Translations under genes and position numbers: made by a program
The notes under the pieces: model-generated
Databases searched by the model: none
Seen by the model: the letters and a program-made list of their open reading frames with translations, nothing else
Told to the model about the DNA's origin: nothing
NCBI GenBank assembly: GCA_030549335.1
Contig: JAUKPH010000017.1
Coordinates: 5,541,501-5,605,500 of the forward strand
Source of the DNA: Pontederia crassipes
Lineage: Eukaryota > Streptophyta > Magnoliopsida > Commelinales > Pontederiaceae
Length of the DNA stretch: 64,000 nt
Direction of reading: 5' to 3'
Shown here: positions 12,821 to 25,500 of the stretch, in pieces
Layout: every line of letters begins with the position of its first letter
Numbering within the stretch: the first letter of the stretch is position 1

Positions 12821-13351
12821 ATACCGAACACCCCTTTCACTTGAATTCAAGTTCACTTTATGACAATGTTTTAAAAATCAAACTGAACTGGCCGGTCCAA
12901 CCGGTTCAGTTCAACCTCAAAATTATTTTTTATATCGAACAAAGAAAAATTAGTTAAAATGAGAAATTGACTCAAATTTTAAAAAACCAAAGAAAATCAG
13001 TAAACATTAGGAAGTTAAAAAGGAAAAAGAAAGTATTAAAATGTAAGTCAATAAAGAGATAAAAATAAGAGGTAAAAAATAGAAAAAAAATAAAAAGGCA
13101 TGTGTTAAAAATTAAATAATATTATAAAAAATTATTGAGGGGAAGAAAAAATGAAAACAAAAAATAAAGTGTTAAAGAAAAATAAAAATAAAAGAAATAT
13201 TAGTAATTTGAGATAAAATATATTAATATAACATCTATCCTCATAAATCATAAATAAAAAATAATAATAACCTATTAATATTTATAGAGTGAATATTATT
13301 ATTTACCATTATTAAAACTTTTAATAAATAAAATTAGTGCAATATTCATAT

Positions 13352-13725
13352 GGATTAATTCATATGGGCAGGACGCCCCAGCTTACAATGGCGCCCCTTG
13401 GATTTGCGTGGACGGCAGATCTTAGGGCGCCTACATAATCGGATTTTTTTGTCTGATATCAGAAAAAACCATCAGTTTTTTTGAAATGAAAAAATAAGAA
13501 GGCCGGTTTAATCGTTTTCTGTCATATTTCCCCCTCGCCTTTTGTCCTATTTCTCTCATTTTCTGCCCTAGGGGTCTCACGCATTCTTATCCTACCGAAG
13601 CCATATTTCTCATCGTTGTCGTCGCTCATCGTCGCCGTCGCTCGCCTGACGAAGCAAAAGCCATTGATCTTCGATTGTCCGCCTGCCTGCTGCAACTAGA
13701 GATGATGAACGTGAGCTTTGATCTG
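13352..13725 (+). repeat. Left terminal inverted repeat of the MULE
   Basis: Inverted partner of ~17417-17789. The outer 100 bases are the best conserved. The inner part includes GCTTCGTCAGGCGAG (in its reverse-complement orientation) and a run of GACGATGAGCGACG-like text. Confidence 0.9.
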
Positions 13726-14499
13726 CTTTGCTTGTGTGATCTAATGCCAGTGTGAGCACCGATCACCGCGAGATCCAACGCCGATGGGGGGACGATGCTG
13801 CTCATCCTGACGGTGTGTGCCTCGAGTAGCTCGATCGTCGTGATATCCGACTCCGGTGGGGACAAAGCTGTCCTATGCATTAGGTAAATTCATCAACCTC
13901 TACTTTGCCTTTTTTACAACTTTTTAATCTTCTGAAGCCATCTATGGAATGGAAACGCTTCCACTGGAATGATATCAAACTCTATTTGTGGACTCAGTTC
14001 TTGTTCTAGCTTCGTCTGCATCTTGCTTTTGCAAATTCTTTACTTATTTCCGGTACACATTACCTTCATCTCTATTCTTTTCAGACACATAAGTATTGTT
14101 ATTATTTTTCATCATGCTCAACAAAGATATAAATTTAATTTTGACAGGGTATTGGGTTCCTGTAATTTAGAATGGAGACTTGAAGAATCAATTTATCTTT
14201 TTTGAGTTGAGACAAAGGTGGGATTTGATACAATTTGAGGTAATGGGAGTATATACAATCTGTGAGACTAATATGCAAATTAATTACATTTACATTTTTT
14301 GTTATCTTATGACTTTTATAACTTATAACTACTTGGATTCTACACTATTGGTTGAACTTAGAATCCAGCATATTTCTAATATTTTTCGTCTGACTTGTCT
14401 ATGTTTGTCGTTATGTCATTTGATTAAAAAGTTAGCTACTATAAAAATTCTTTATATCTATTATTTTATCGAGGCAGATCTTACAATTGAATTGATAAT

Positions 14500-15640
14500 A
14501 TGGACGAAGAGATTAACGAGGGGTCGAATGTTCAAGATAGTGAGGAAGAAAGAAATGCAAAAATGCATGAACAAGATTTTGTAAAATCTTACGAGCTGCC
14601 AAAGCCTTATGTTGGTATGACATTCGATACTGATGAAGATGCCTATAAGTACTATAATATGTATGTCAAAATGATGGGATTTTCTGTTAAAAAATAATTT
14701 TGTCATAAATCTAGAATCACGAAAAATATCATTAATAGAACTTTTGTTGTTCTAAAGAATGTCATAAGAGATTGAAGTAACCTATTGAAAAGGTCATCAC
14801 ACAAAAGAGAGAAGTTAGAAATGATTGTCTTGCCCACTTATATGTTGGACTAAGAAGGATGGAAAGTGGGAAGTAAGAAAATTTCAAGAAGAGCACAATC
14901 ATGTTCTAACAACATCCACAAAAGTGAAATTTTTGCGGTCACAGAAACTAATTTTGGAAACTTCAAAAGAAGCTATTGTTGACTTAAGGAAATTTGGCAT
15001 GGGTCCATAAAAAATAGCAAGAGCATCGAATATGTCTGGTGAACCATTGGTAACAACACAAGATTGTGTTGATCATTTAAGAGCAAGAGGAAAAGGCAAT
15101 TTTAATGTTGAATGTCTTAACATTATATATGTGTTTCAGAATAAAGCAAGTGTTGATCTAGGTTTTTTTCATAGATGGGAGCTCGATGAAAATGGCACGG
15201 TTTTGAATTTCTTTTGGGCTTATGGTCGGTCCAGAGATAGTTATTTAATTTTTGGTGATGTTGTCTTTGATACAACATATCACACAAATAATTTGAAAAT
15301 GTTATTTGCTCCCTTTACTAAAATCAATCACCACAGAAGGTTGTGCTTATTTGGTTGTGCTCTACTTGTCGATGAAACCGAGGAAACTTCTATATGGTTG
15401 TTTGAAAAATGATCTGAATGCATGAATGGAAAACACCCAATTTGTATTATTACGGATCAAGATATTGTGATGGGTAATGCTATCCGTAAGGTTTTTTCAT
15501 GTACAAAACATATTCTTTGCACATGGCATATTTTTAGAAACGCAATGACTCATTTACAAGACTTATATGCCCAAGACACATTTAGAGAACAATACAGTAA
15601 GTGGCTTTATAAATGTCGTTTATGTTTATTGGAATGATGT
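14500..15640 (+). pseudogene. FAR1/MURA-type MULE transposase, broken
   Basis: Residues matching the FAR1 DNA-binding domain come first (PYVGMTFDTDEDAYKYYNMY; later KWEVRKFQEEHNHVL), then the MULE transposase core. The first catalytic Asp lies in VVFDTTYHTN (~15265-15295) and the second in IITDQDIVMGNAI (~15450-15485), followed by HILCTWHIFRNA. The enzyme would cut and join the element ends. The frame is broken near 14695, near 14780, by a stop at 15008 and by a stop at 15412. The coding match ends at ~15640, before the third catalytic acidic residue (Glu) and the SWIM zinc finger. This copy cannot mobilise the element. Related domesticated plant genes are FHY3 and FAR1, but the inverted ends show this is a transposon copy. 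Confidence 0.88.
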
Positions 15641-15972
15641 AATTGAAATGATATATTTGTTACGTATATGGATCTTCTATAAAATTCATGTGGCATCTTG
15701 TAGGATGTCTAATTTGAACCAGGATGTTGTAGGATGTTTACGCCTTATATTCTCATGGACTTTTGCTTTTGTTGTACAAAATTCATGTGGCTTCTCCTTT
15801 ACTTTTGCTTCTGCTGTTCAACATGGACTTTTGCTTCTGCTATTTAACATCCAATTCATCAATTTTGCTCCAACATTAACTAATGCATGCAGTTTTAAAC
15901 CATAAGTTCACAATGTATCTTAAAGGTATTACTCCTCCGTGACATCTATTCGTGCTTATCGTAAGTTCGTGT

Positions 15973-16125
15973 TTTGGATCAAGTGAAAAGTTTCACTCAT
16001 AGAGGTTAGATTGATAGTTTCATTGCTTATGGATCAAGTGAAAAGTTTCATCTGTTCGTGCTCACAATGTATCTTAAAGGTTAGATTGATAGTTTCATTG
16101 CTTATGGATCAAGCGAAAAGTTTCA
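15973..16125. repeat. Short tandem duplication inside the MULE
   Basis: Two copies carry GGTTAGATTGATAGTTTCAT followed by TGCTTATGGATCAAGNGAAA (starting near 16007 and 16078), with part of a third before them. No coding sense. Confidence 0.8.
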
Positions 16126-16354
16126 TCGATAGCCACATCATATAGATCAGCACGCTATGAGTGAAAATAAAAACAAATCCTAATTCATAAACTTAGTGCT
16201 AATAGTAATGTCTGACATGCATCATGCAACAATAAGAAACAATAAAGATCACAGTCTAAATGATAAGATCACAGCCTTTATGGTTGATAGTGTCGTGTCA
16301 TATAAACACGACTAAAATAGCTAGAACAATAACAATTATAACGAGAAGTTTACA

Positions 16355-16701
16355 TCATAACATTTTTCCATTTCTATTCATCCTAATTTCATCTTCAGCT
16401 TCCATCCTATCAATTTTGCGCAATAGTCCATTTATGACATGTGTAGGTCTTTCTTCAAAATATGGATCCATCCACTTGAAGTATTGACATGCTCCTTTAT
16501 GCTGCAACATAACATTAGATAACAAGGTAACAAATATTTGAAGGAAAAAAAAAATTAATAAACATAAAATAAAAGAAGTGTACAATAAACACAACTCACT
16601 TCGTAAAATGGACAACCATAAACTCTTCGACCAGGATTGCGTTCGGTCCAAGATGTTTTTATCATTGTGTCTTGTTGACAATAACACTTAGGATGTTCCA
16701 T
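16355..16701 (-). CDS. GRF-type zinc-finger protein carried by the MULE
   Basis: Two exons, 16701-16600 and 16501-16355, join in phase at GT-AG sites to give an uninterrupted 82-residue protein. It has the GRF zinc-finger pattern: CYC at residues 6-8, NPGRRVYGCP with Cys30, then GACQYFKW with Cys39. A conserved helix follows (PTHVINGLLRKIDRMEAE). GRF fingers bind zinc and, in characterised proteins, single-stranded nucleic acid. The function of the plant stand-alone type is not known. The gene lies inside the MULE, opposite the broken transposase. Its intact frame contrasts with the transposase, so it may be a younger capture or still useful to the element. The 98-bp intron is short and AT-rich. 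Confidence 0.75.
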
Positions 16702-17215
16702 GTCTACTCTCTGATCAAAGAAAAAAAAGAAGCTATGTAATATGATATCTTACTAATTGGATGACATTTCACGTGAGATGTAACCATATGGAATGATAGT
16801 GGAGGCGACACCAAGCATGGGTATCACTAAGCTTAACTAAGTCTAACACACCAGTTTGAAACAAAAGAATCATCTCTGTTCAAGGGGTCTCACTAAGTTT
16901 TCTCATCATCTAGTTCCTTTCATGAAACAGATAACGGGCAGTCTCATATTTCAAACATTTTAATGCAACTTTAGAATCAATAGAAATTAAGTGTTACATT
17001 TTTTGTTGGAGTAACATGGAGGAACATAGTAGTAATAAGGAGAGCGTAACCGACTCACACAAGAGTTACAGACTTCCACAACGAGATCGTGGTTAGGCAA
17101 GTGACGATAGTCTAGTGACAGTTGTCAAGCTAGCGACGGTGCGGCGGACATGCGAGCAGCTGCGGACATGCGAGTGATGGTACTCAGCAAGTCATGAGGC
17201 AGGAACAGGCTTGTT

Positions 17216-17425
17216 GCAGCAAGCATGCGGATAGGCGAAGATCAATGGCTTCTGCTTCGTCAGGCGAGCGGCGGCGATGATGAACGGCGACGATGATGAG
17301 AGATATGGCTCTGTTAGGTCAGAACGCGTGAGACTGCTAGGGCACAAAACGAGAGAAATAGCACATAAAACGAGAGGAAGGGTTCAAAAGCGATGGGGGA
17401 AATGGAAGATTAAACCGATCAAAGC
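17216..17425. repeat. Extra copy of the inner inverted repeat of the MULE
   Basis: This segment repeats the text of the inner right end (~17443-17645) in the same direction: GCTTCGTCAGGCGAGCGGCG, then a GAGAGAAATAG-rich part, then GATTAAACCGATC. The right side of the MULE therefore has two stacked subterminal copies and the left side only one. Confidence 0.75.
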
Positions 17426-17789
17426 TCACGTTCGTCGTCTCCAGTTGCAGTAGGCAGGCGGACAGGCAAAGATCAATGACTTTTGCTTCGTCAGGCGAGT
17501 GTCGGCGACGATGAGCGACGGCGACGATGAGAGATCTGGCTCCGTTAGGGCATAACGCGACGATGAGAGACCCCTAGGGCAGAAAATGAGAGAAATAGGG
17601 CAGAAGGCGAGGGGGAAATAGGGCAGAAAATGATTAAATCGGTCTTCTTGTTTTTTCATTTCGAAAAAACCGATGGTTTTTTTCTGATATCAGACAAAAA
17701 ACTCGATTCTGTAGGTGCCCCGAGATCTGCCGTCCACGTAGATCCAAGGGGCGCTATTGTAAGTTGGGGTGTCGACGCCCATTTAATCC
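17417..17789 (-). repeat. Right terminal inverted repeat of the MULE
   Basis: Inverted partner of 13352 to ~13725. The outermost bases read GGATTAAATGGGCG inward on the minus strand. Confidence 0.9.
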
Positions 17790-18018
17790 TATTCATATAT
17801 TCAAGATATACGTTTAATATTTTGATTATTATTGAATTACTATTACAATATTCGTACATTACATCATATATTAATACTATATATTTAAGGCTATTAATAA
17901 AATTTGGTCCAATTTGATCCAACCGACTGAACTAATACAAACACAACCAAATAAAGAGTTGATGATCATTAGTATGATTTTGAAAATGTAGCTTTATATA
18001 TACATATATTTATAAACA

Positions 18019-18162
<144 letters not shown>

Positions 18163-21100
18163 TGTGATTGAATCTAAGAATCACATATTTCAACTCTACA
18201 GTATTATTAGGGTGCCTCGTCAAATTCTTAATGCCACTTCAAACTCATCATTTTACCCTACATTTTATCTTACTTTATTGATTAGTCTCTCCTTTTGAGT
18301 CTACTCCATTTCCACCCAAGTTTGTCTATTTAATCATCTCACATTCATTCTCTCTTTATTCTCTATCCTAATCCCATTGATTATTTGGTTAATAGTATAA
18401 ATTAAATTATTGGACAAATATATTAATTTGATTAATATGAAAATTACAATAAAATTAGACATAAAATTACAAATATACAAAATAAAGTGAAAATAAGAAG
18501 AGTGAACAAATATTATAAAGTTTATTTTTACAATAATTAAGTTTTTTAATAGGATCCTATGCTTTCTCATTTTTTGTTAAGAAAATAATAATATATTTTT
18601 CAAAGCAATTGGTTGTTCAAACAATTACTTGAATTTAAACAAATATTTTATCAAGACATCTCTAATTGACTATTGAGAGATTTGGCATCAATTTGATAAT
18701 TAGTATTTTTTTAACTAAATTGAAAAAAAGCAACGGACACTTAGTAATTATTCAAAGAAATAATTATTTAAAAAATATTTTTTTAATATTTTTCACTCTC
18801 TACTTTATTTTATATATTCGTAAAATAATTTTATATGTTCAATCTTATTGTAATTTATATATATTAATTAAATGAATATATTTGTTCAATAATTCAATTT
18901 ATACTATTAATAAGACAACTAATTAATTACATATGAACCACTAGCATGAAGAGAGAAATGATAGAGATTTAATGACTGTGAGATTCAAAGATAGAGAGAG
19001 AATAACAAATAAAGTAAAATTAAAAGAAGGCTAAAAGTGTGAGTTTGGAATGACATTAAGTTTTTTGAGTGAGGCACTCCATGATTACATGTAATGCACT
19101 CTACAACATTAATTGGGAAAGTGAAAAGTGTTGGACTTATTCGTTCGCTGTCCTCTTTAGTAAAACTAAGAAGTGACTTAGTAATTTTAAATTAGTCAAG
19201 TGTGACTTAGTAATTTTAAATTAGTCAAGTGTTAATAGTTTTGAACATTGAACTCAAATTATTATAAATAAAATGAACATCATCATCCTTAAATGATGTT
19301 AATTATTAATATTGCTATAAACAGAGGGCAATTTAGTTAAATTTTTAAACATGTTCATGGGATTAAATGTAAGTTTTTAAGGTCTTGGGTGATTGCTATG
19401 ATTTTGTATTACTAACATTTAACTAATTTAAAATTCAAACGAAAGAGTAGAATGATTTTTTTTACCCATCATTATTTTCCAAACGTATATATTATTTTGT
19501 TAAGAACCGTCTTGAGATCCTTCGTTGAAAAATAAAATGCCAATTGTGTGGTAATTTCAATTGAAAAATAAAGAGAAAGAAAATCGATTGTTTTCTATTG
19601 TTTGAATTTAAGTTGGCGAAAAAAGTTCCCTTATTTTTTTCCATTTCTTTTTAGTATATCAATTTTCTTTTACTCTGAAATTGGGATATAAAAGAAGTTA
19701 AATATCTATATTTAACATATATTTTATTTTAAATTATGTAAATTAAATATATAAATATATATAAGAAATAAAATTGTCGAAACAAAATTATTCTTTAGTG
19801 ATTTCAACTAAGCAAAAAATAATATTCATCTTGTCCGTTTCTTTTTTCTTAGCGAATTTTGAATTTTGATCCCTTTTGAATGTAAAAAAATTCGTGAACA
19901 AAGTTGTCACTATGAGACGATCTAATTAGATTAATTGATCTCGATCGTAAATTGATCTACAAGTAGATTAATCGTTAGCTTCGTATTAGACCGTCCACTC
20001 TGCTGCCGAAAAAGAAAGAGTTTAGATGACCGTGGACTACAAAATTTGGATGGTCATCATGGAATCCTACATGAATGTCCAAAAGATTACGCCATTAACT
20101 TCAGGTAACATATGTTTCCCTCAATTAAATTTAGATGCCTTCTTTTTTGTTTTTTTCCCCCATTTTATTCACAAAACAACCGGTTGTTCTCAATCCTCAA
20201 GAGGCAAATTCGGATTTTTTATGCAACACGCAACAAGATTTTTAAAATTAAAGTAACAGAAAGCATTTGCCTATATGAAAAATAATCATAACACTCAGGG
20301 CAAAAAAAACATCTTCTTAATTACTATAGCACATATGAAGTGCATAGTAGTAATGTTGCAAGGAGTCATTACAATATTTTTCCCCCAAAATATGGCAAAG
20401 TGACGTGAGCCTATTATGAACATAGAAATAAGATTTATTTTATGAAACCGATTATTTTTTTTACTCACCCCTAAAATTTGAGAATACCAAACTTTTCCAC
20501 TTCATTCTTATCAACTTTTCCGTTTAGTTTGTAATTACATCCTAACATTTTGTTATGACTTAAAAAAATAAAAAAAATAATGGTAAAGAGATAATTTAAA
20601 AACCAAGATAAAATAATACAAAAAAATGATGATGAATAAAAGGATGCAATAATTCAGGAAAAGAAAAGCTTAGCTGCCAAGTCGACGACGAAGAAGGTTC
20701 GACGACGACGCCTGATCGCGTTGCTTGAGCAATCTCGCCTTCCCCTATCAGATTTCGTCCAATCGTTCTCGTCCTTGCCCTTGTCGATGGGAAAAATGCA
20801 GGAATCCACTCGCTCCTCCTGATCACTGTCGCACTGCCAATGACTCCTCTCCATGACTCTTCCTCCAGCACGGGCATCTTATAATTTTTTTCCTTGAATT
20901 GCATCCTTGTTTCGTGCTTAAAGTCATGCCACCATGATCTTTACACAAACTCATCCCAAATTTGGGACGTGCAGAACTGTTATTGTGGAGGAGAAAAAAA
21001 AAAGTTGGGAGCATGCATGGAATTTTGATCGAAAGACGTCAATGAGTGTGTTCATGGAAGTTTTACATCGGAATCAATTGGATCCGTAAAACAACCCAAG

Positions 21101-22577
21101 AGTTAAGAATAATAAAAGTTAGACAACAATTATTTGTTAAATGGTCCTCAAAAGTGCACAGAACAAAAAAAAAGAATAAAAATAAGACCCAGAGACACGC
21201 TTGATGAGAGAGTTGAGTCATTGAATATTCGCTCTGTAGATTAGACTTAGACAACAGAGGCAAAGAGAGTGATGGAATTCCAGTCAATGGCGGCGGACGA
21301 CAATTTTTGCTTCCACAGCTTCTAATCTGCTTCCATGACGGTAAGATCTGCTCGAAGGAAATGCCATCAGGAAGTATTGAGCCTTTTTCGCATCATCTGA
21401 GATTAGGTTAGAAGGAGCGAGAGATTTGTGATAAATAACAAGCAATGTGTCGAACAGTTTCGTGTCATGTGCGAGAGAGAAGTTATTAGGAGAGAGAAAG
21501 ATAATATCTTGTTTTTATCCGTGATTAGCGGTTTTACTGTGGGCCGCACGATACAAACGAAAGAACATGATTTAAGCGTTGCACAACGTTCTACCCATGG
21601 GTGTTTCACCCCATTAAACACATATTTTATACATTTTATATTTATAAAAATATATTAATGATATAAAGAGATGTTTTATTTTATAAATTAACAATGTTCA
21701 CATGTTATAATAATGTTATTTATGGCTTGTACTAATTTTCTATACATGTTATAGGACAAATAATATGATTAGTAAGTAATTTTAAAATATTTGAAATATA
21801 ATATTAATATATTTTTTAAATTTTTTAATTATATAAGTCTCCATAGTTTTCGATTTTTTGATTTTTTTGTTTACACTCCTAGTAAAAAGGCATACCAATC
21901 TTTATTTTTCTCCCCTCAAGAAAAAAAAAAGACGAGACCCGTGCATAAATCGGGAGCCTTGACTTCCCTCCATTTTTTTATACGCACCTCGATGTAACAC
22001 ATTAAAACATAATAAAATTTCAAATCGGTATTTGATCTAATTTTATTATTATGGGTTAGCTTGATGGGGAGAAATATATGGCACCATTCATGCAAGAGAT
22101 ATGTCAACGAGGGAAAATATTTTGCATCCGGAAATGAAATGGACTTGTCCCCCGCATAAGAAATAAGGACATTGCGTCCTCCAAACATACAGGAAGCGAA
22201 GTCTTGTTGTTCTCATGAACCAGGAATGAACTCTCAGTATATACCAAATGGACGTACAAGCTTCATTAGACCTACGAGATCAGAGGCATTTTAATATGAT
22301 AAGTGCAACATTCTTTTCCCAAATACCTTTTATGAGTCTATAGATATGCTTCGTGATTAATCCAATCTTTCTTGATTGTCAATGTCATGGCTGCAATACA
22401 ATTACAATTACTTTTGCAACATTTGACTTCTTGTTCAAACTTTAGGGCACTCCAACCAATAGGCATAAATATAATTAATTTGTGAGAACTTTAGGGCCAC
22501 CTCAGATTGTAGACTCTCCACCGCAGTTATTTTTTCTTCTTTCGTGTCTCCTCCACGTCATTTTATTGAGAAAGTTA
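18163..22577. other. Intergenic, no gene recognised
   Basis: AT-rich DNA between the MULE and the 3' end of GMP synthase. Two short islands of higher GC at 20650-20900 and 21280-21420 have coding-like composition but give only short frames (up to ~100 residues) with no family I recognise. They may be remnants of gene fragments. The bases just below 22578 are the 3' UTR of GMP synthase. No tRNA or clear element ends are visible. Confidence 0.4.
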
Positions 22578-25500
22578 TCACTCCCACTCAACAGTAGCTG
22601 GTGGCTTCGATGTAATATCCATAGTGACTCGGTTAACACCACGGACGCTATTGCAGATCTTGCTTACGACATCACGGAGGAACTTGTGGTCAAAGTAATA
22701 CCTGAATGAAGATTTTCATTAGAGAACAAAGACGATAATAACAAAATACAATTAAGGTAAAATATCAACCTTTGGACATCTATGTTTAGTTATATTTATT
22801 GGTGTTGATGAAGCTTTCAGACAGCATATCACAAAAAATCCTTTAAAAAAATATTGTCTAAAAAAAAAGATCGAAAAAAAAGAGATCAGAATGTACACTC
22901 CTGACTCCTCAGTTACACGAATTTATGCACCCATCTAAAGATGGACAGTGTATAGAGACTAGCTTATTGCAAGTACCATTCTAGGCCCAAAGGAAACCAA
23001 ACAATACAACTACGATGGTATATCTATCTATCTGTAGCTTGATGGTATATCTATCTATCTGTACAAGCTACTCCATATCCATGAAAAATGCTTATGAAGT
23101 TCTTTTGCATGGGTGAACATCATTCGTTCATAAAAACTCATGACATTTGTGAGGGAAAAACTGAAAGAATGTATAGGCAGCCATTAATATAACTACAACT
23201 TATGAACCATAAGAACATACATTGTTGAAACAGTTTAACCAAAGTCTATTATTGATTGTGCATGAAAAAGTCCTTCCCTAGAACTGTAGAATAAGCATGT
23301 AACATATGTCTTTTTTTGTTTTTTTTCCTTGAAGGTAGCGCAAGGCATATTTTTAATATTGTTGGGCAGAGGCAGTCCATTGAATACTTGAGAGTTCAAG
23401 GCAAATTAACAAAAAACACACGTGTTGAAGTTGCCAAAAAATCAACTTCTACATGGCAGCAGAAGGAGATGGTAAACTATTGATGAAACATCCCATGACT
23501 TTTATGAAGAGTTTTGAAGAGGATATAGATCATCTATTGGGCAGCAACGTGATGCCAATGCCTAAATGTGTTTTCATCTGGTGACATCTGGATATTTTTT
23601 TCTTTTTGGCGTCAGACATTCAACGTTCATGACATATGGACCTCAACTCTAGGGATGACAATATTCCCCGAGACTCAGGAAATCCCTAACTTCGAGGATA
23701 TTTTCCCCGAGGTACCCAAACCCCCACACATATTTGATATATAAAAAAATAAATTATTATTTTGTCAAAATATTTTTTGTCGTGATTTATAGTTAAAAAA
23801 ATATTTATATTGTATAACTTTATCGAAAATTTAAACTTGTGTATTTTTTTATTATACTACAATGTTCAAATACATATATTCATTTGTAAATAGTTTTAAA
23901 AATATTACTTTTTATAATATTCTTTTATGTTATGTTTGGGGAATCGGGGTCCCCGCGGTAATTCGGGAATCCGAGGGAAACTAAGTTCCCCCACCTTGGG
24001 GATTCGGGGCAGGGCGGGGGAGGTATCCCCTGCCCCGAACAGGGTCAGGTGCCGACCATACTCATAGGGATGCTTCCTGTCACGGTATTATGGGCAATAT
24101 GGTTTCATTGGAACAATTGTTTAGTTAGAGGGGAGAGGTGCAATGTGGATGTTGGAATATGTAGAATTGTCAGCGTCATCGACTTTCGGGCTACCAAGTT
24201 AGGCATGATTGATATGCGACAAGCTAAGCATGATTGATATCTATGCTTCCAGCTTGAGGGGGAGTGTTGAGATATGATTTGCATATCTTTCCATATCTTT
24301 GAATATCTTTGTAATATTATTTAGGATTAATATCCCAGATTTTCTGAAATAATATCTTAGATATTTTGGAATAATATCCATGGCCTTCTGGGGTAATATT
24401 ATGGCATATTCTCCTTTGTTGTATTGCCTACCTTATTATAAATAAGGAGGCACTAGTGTGGTGTATAAGAAGATAACATATTTTTCAACAGTGGATATGA
24501 TGAGTTCACGTGCTGTAAATTTGTCTAAACTGTGGGCAGATAAGTAGAGTATGCATTTTTGGTCTTGTATATGCAAATGTCTCATATTACATTACTAAAA
24601 CAGGTAGACATCCTCTTCGCAGTCAGAAGAAATGGGCAGGGCAGGGGTGGGGGCAGGGGGGGATTGCATTTAATCGATATCAGTTAAATGCATGCAAAGA
24701 GGGAAAATGTGAGTTACCAGTCAGCAGTCATCCCATCTTCACTGGTAACTGCTCTAAGAGCAACAGCATGAGAATGAGTTCTCTGGTCACCTTGAACACC
24801 AACTGTCTGTACTGGTAGGAAAACAGCAAAAGCTTGCCATATGGAATCATAAAGCCCAGCATCTTTGATTGCTTGGATGAAAATTTCATCCACCTACAAA
24901 CAAGCAAAGAGTTAGGTGCCAAACTGAAAAGATAAGAGTGCAAACAGAAATTTTTTATAAGATAATGTGAGAACCTGTCGAATGATCTCAAGAGCATTTC
25001 CTTGAGTTACATCTCCCAAGATTCGAACAGCAAGCCCAGGTCCAGGGAAAGGATGCCTCTTTAAAAATGACTCAGGAACATTCAAGATGCTCCCTAGTTT
25101 CCGCACCTTAAGAGCACAATGGCTAGTTAAAATCACTCAACTACAATGACCATTGTGCAACTAAAAGAAAGATAATCAATGTGTCAAACCATACCTCATC
25201 CTTAAAAAGAAGCTTAAGTGGTTCAATAAGCTTGAGCTTCATGTCCTTGGGGAGTCCACCAACATTATGATGGCTCTTAATTGTGTGAGAATGATTCCTT
25301 CCACTTCCAGGTGGAGGACATGACTCTATTACATCTGGATATAGAGTACCCTGAACCAAGAACACAGGTCTTCTCCCCAACTTCTGTTCCAACTCCTGAG
25401 CAAAATCGTCAAAAATACATATGAACTCTCGACCAATTATTTTCCTTTTCATTTCAGGATCTGTAACCCCTTTCAATTTGCTAAGAAACTGTTCGGATGC

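Larger units (their letters stand above)
13343..17798. mobile_element. Mutator-like element (MULE) with 9-bp target site duplication
   Basis: The element itself spans 13352-17789 (4438 bp). It is bounded by a perfect direct 9-mer, TATTCATAT, at 13343-13351 and 17790-17798. A 9-bp duplication is the hallmark of Mutator transposons. The ends are long inverted repeats of about 370 bp (13352 to ~13725 and ~17417 to 17789), starting GGATTAA and sharing CTTACAATNGCGCCCC, GATCTGCCGTCCACG and TTCTGATATCAGACAAAAAA. The left end has a few extra bases near its tip (TTCATAT). Inside are a broken FAR1-type transposase on the plus strand and a GRF zinc-finger gene on the minus strand. The exact duplication next to inverted ends that differ at many sites suggests an old but well-preserved insertion. 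Confidence 0.93.

Noticed and set aside
20596..21658. Short open frames of 60-100 codons on both strands
   Set aside because: No splice structure or family could be recognised. They are reported only as coding-like islands.
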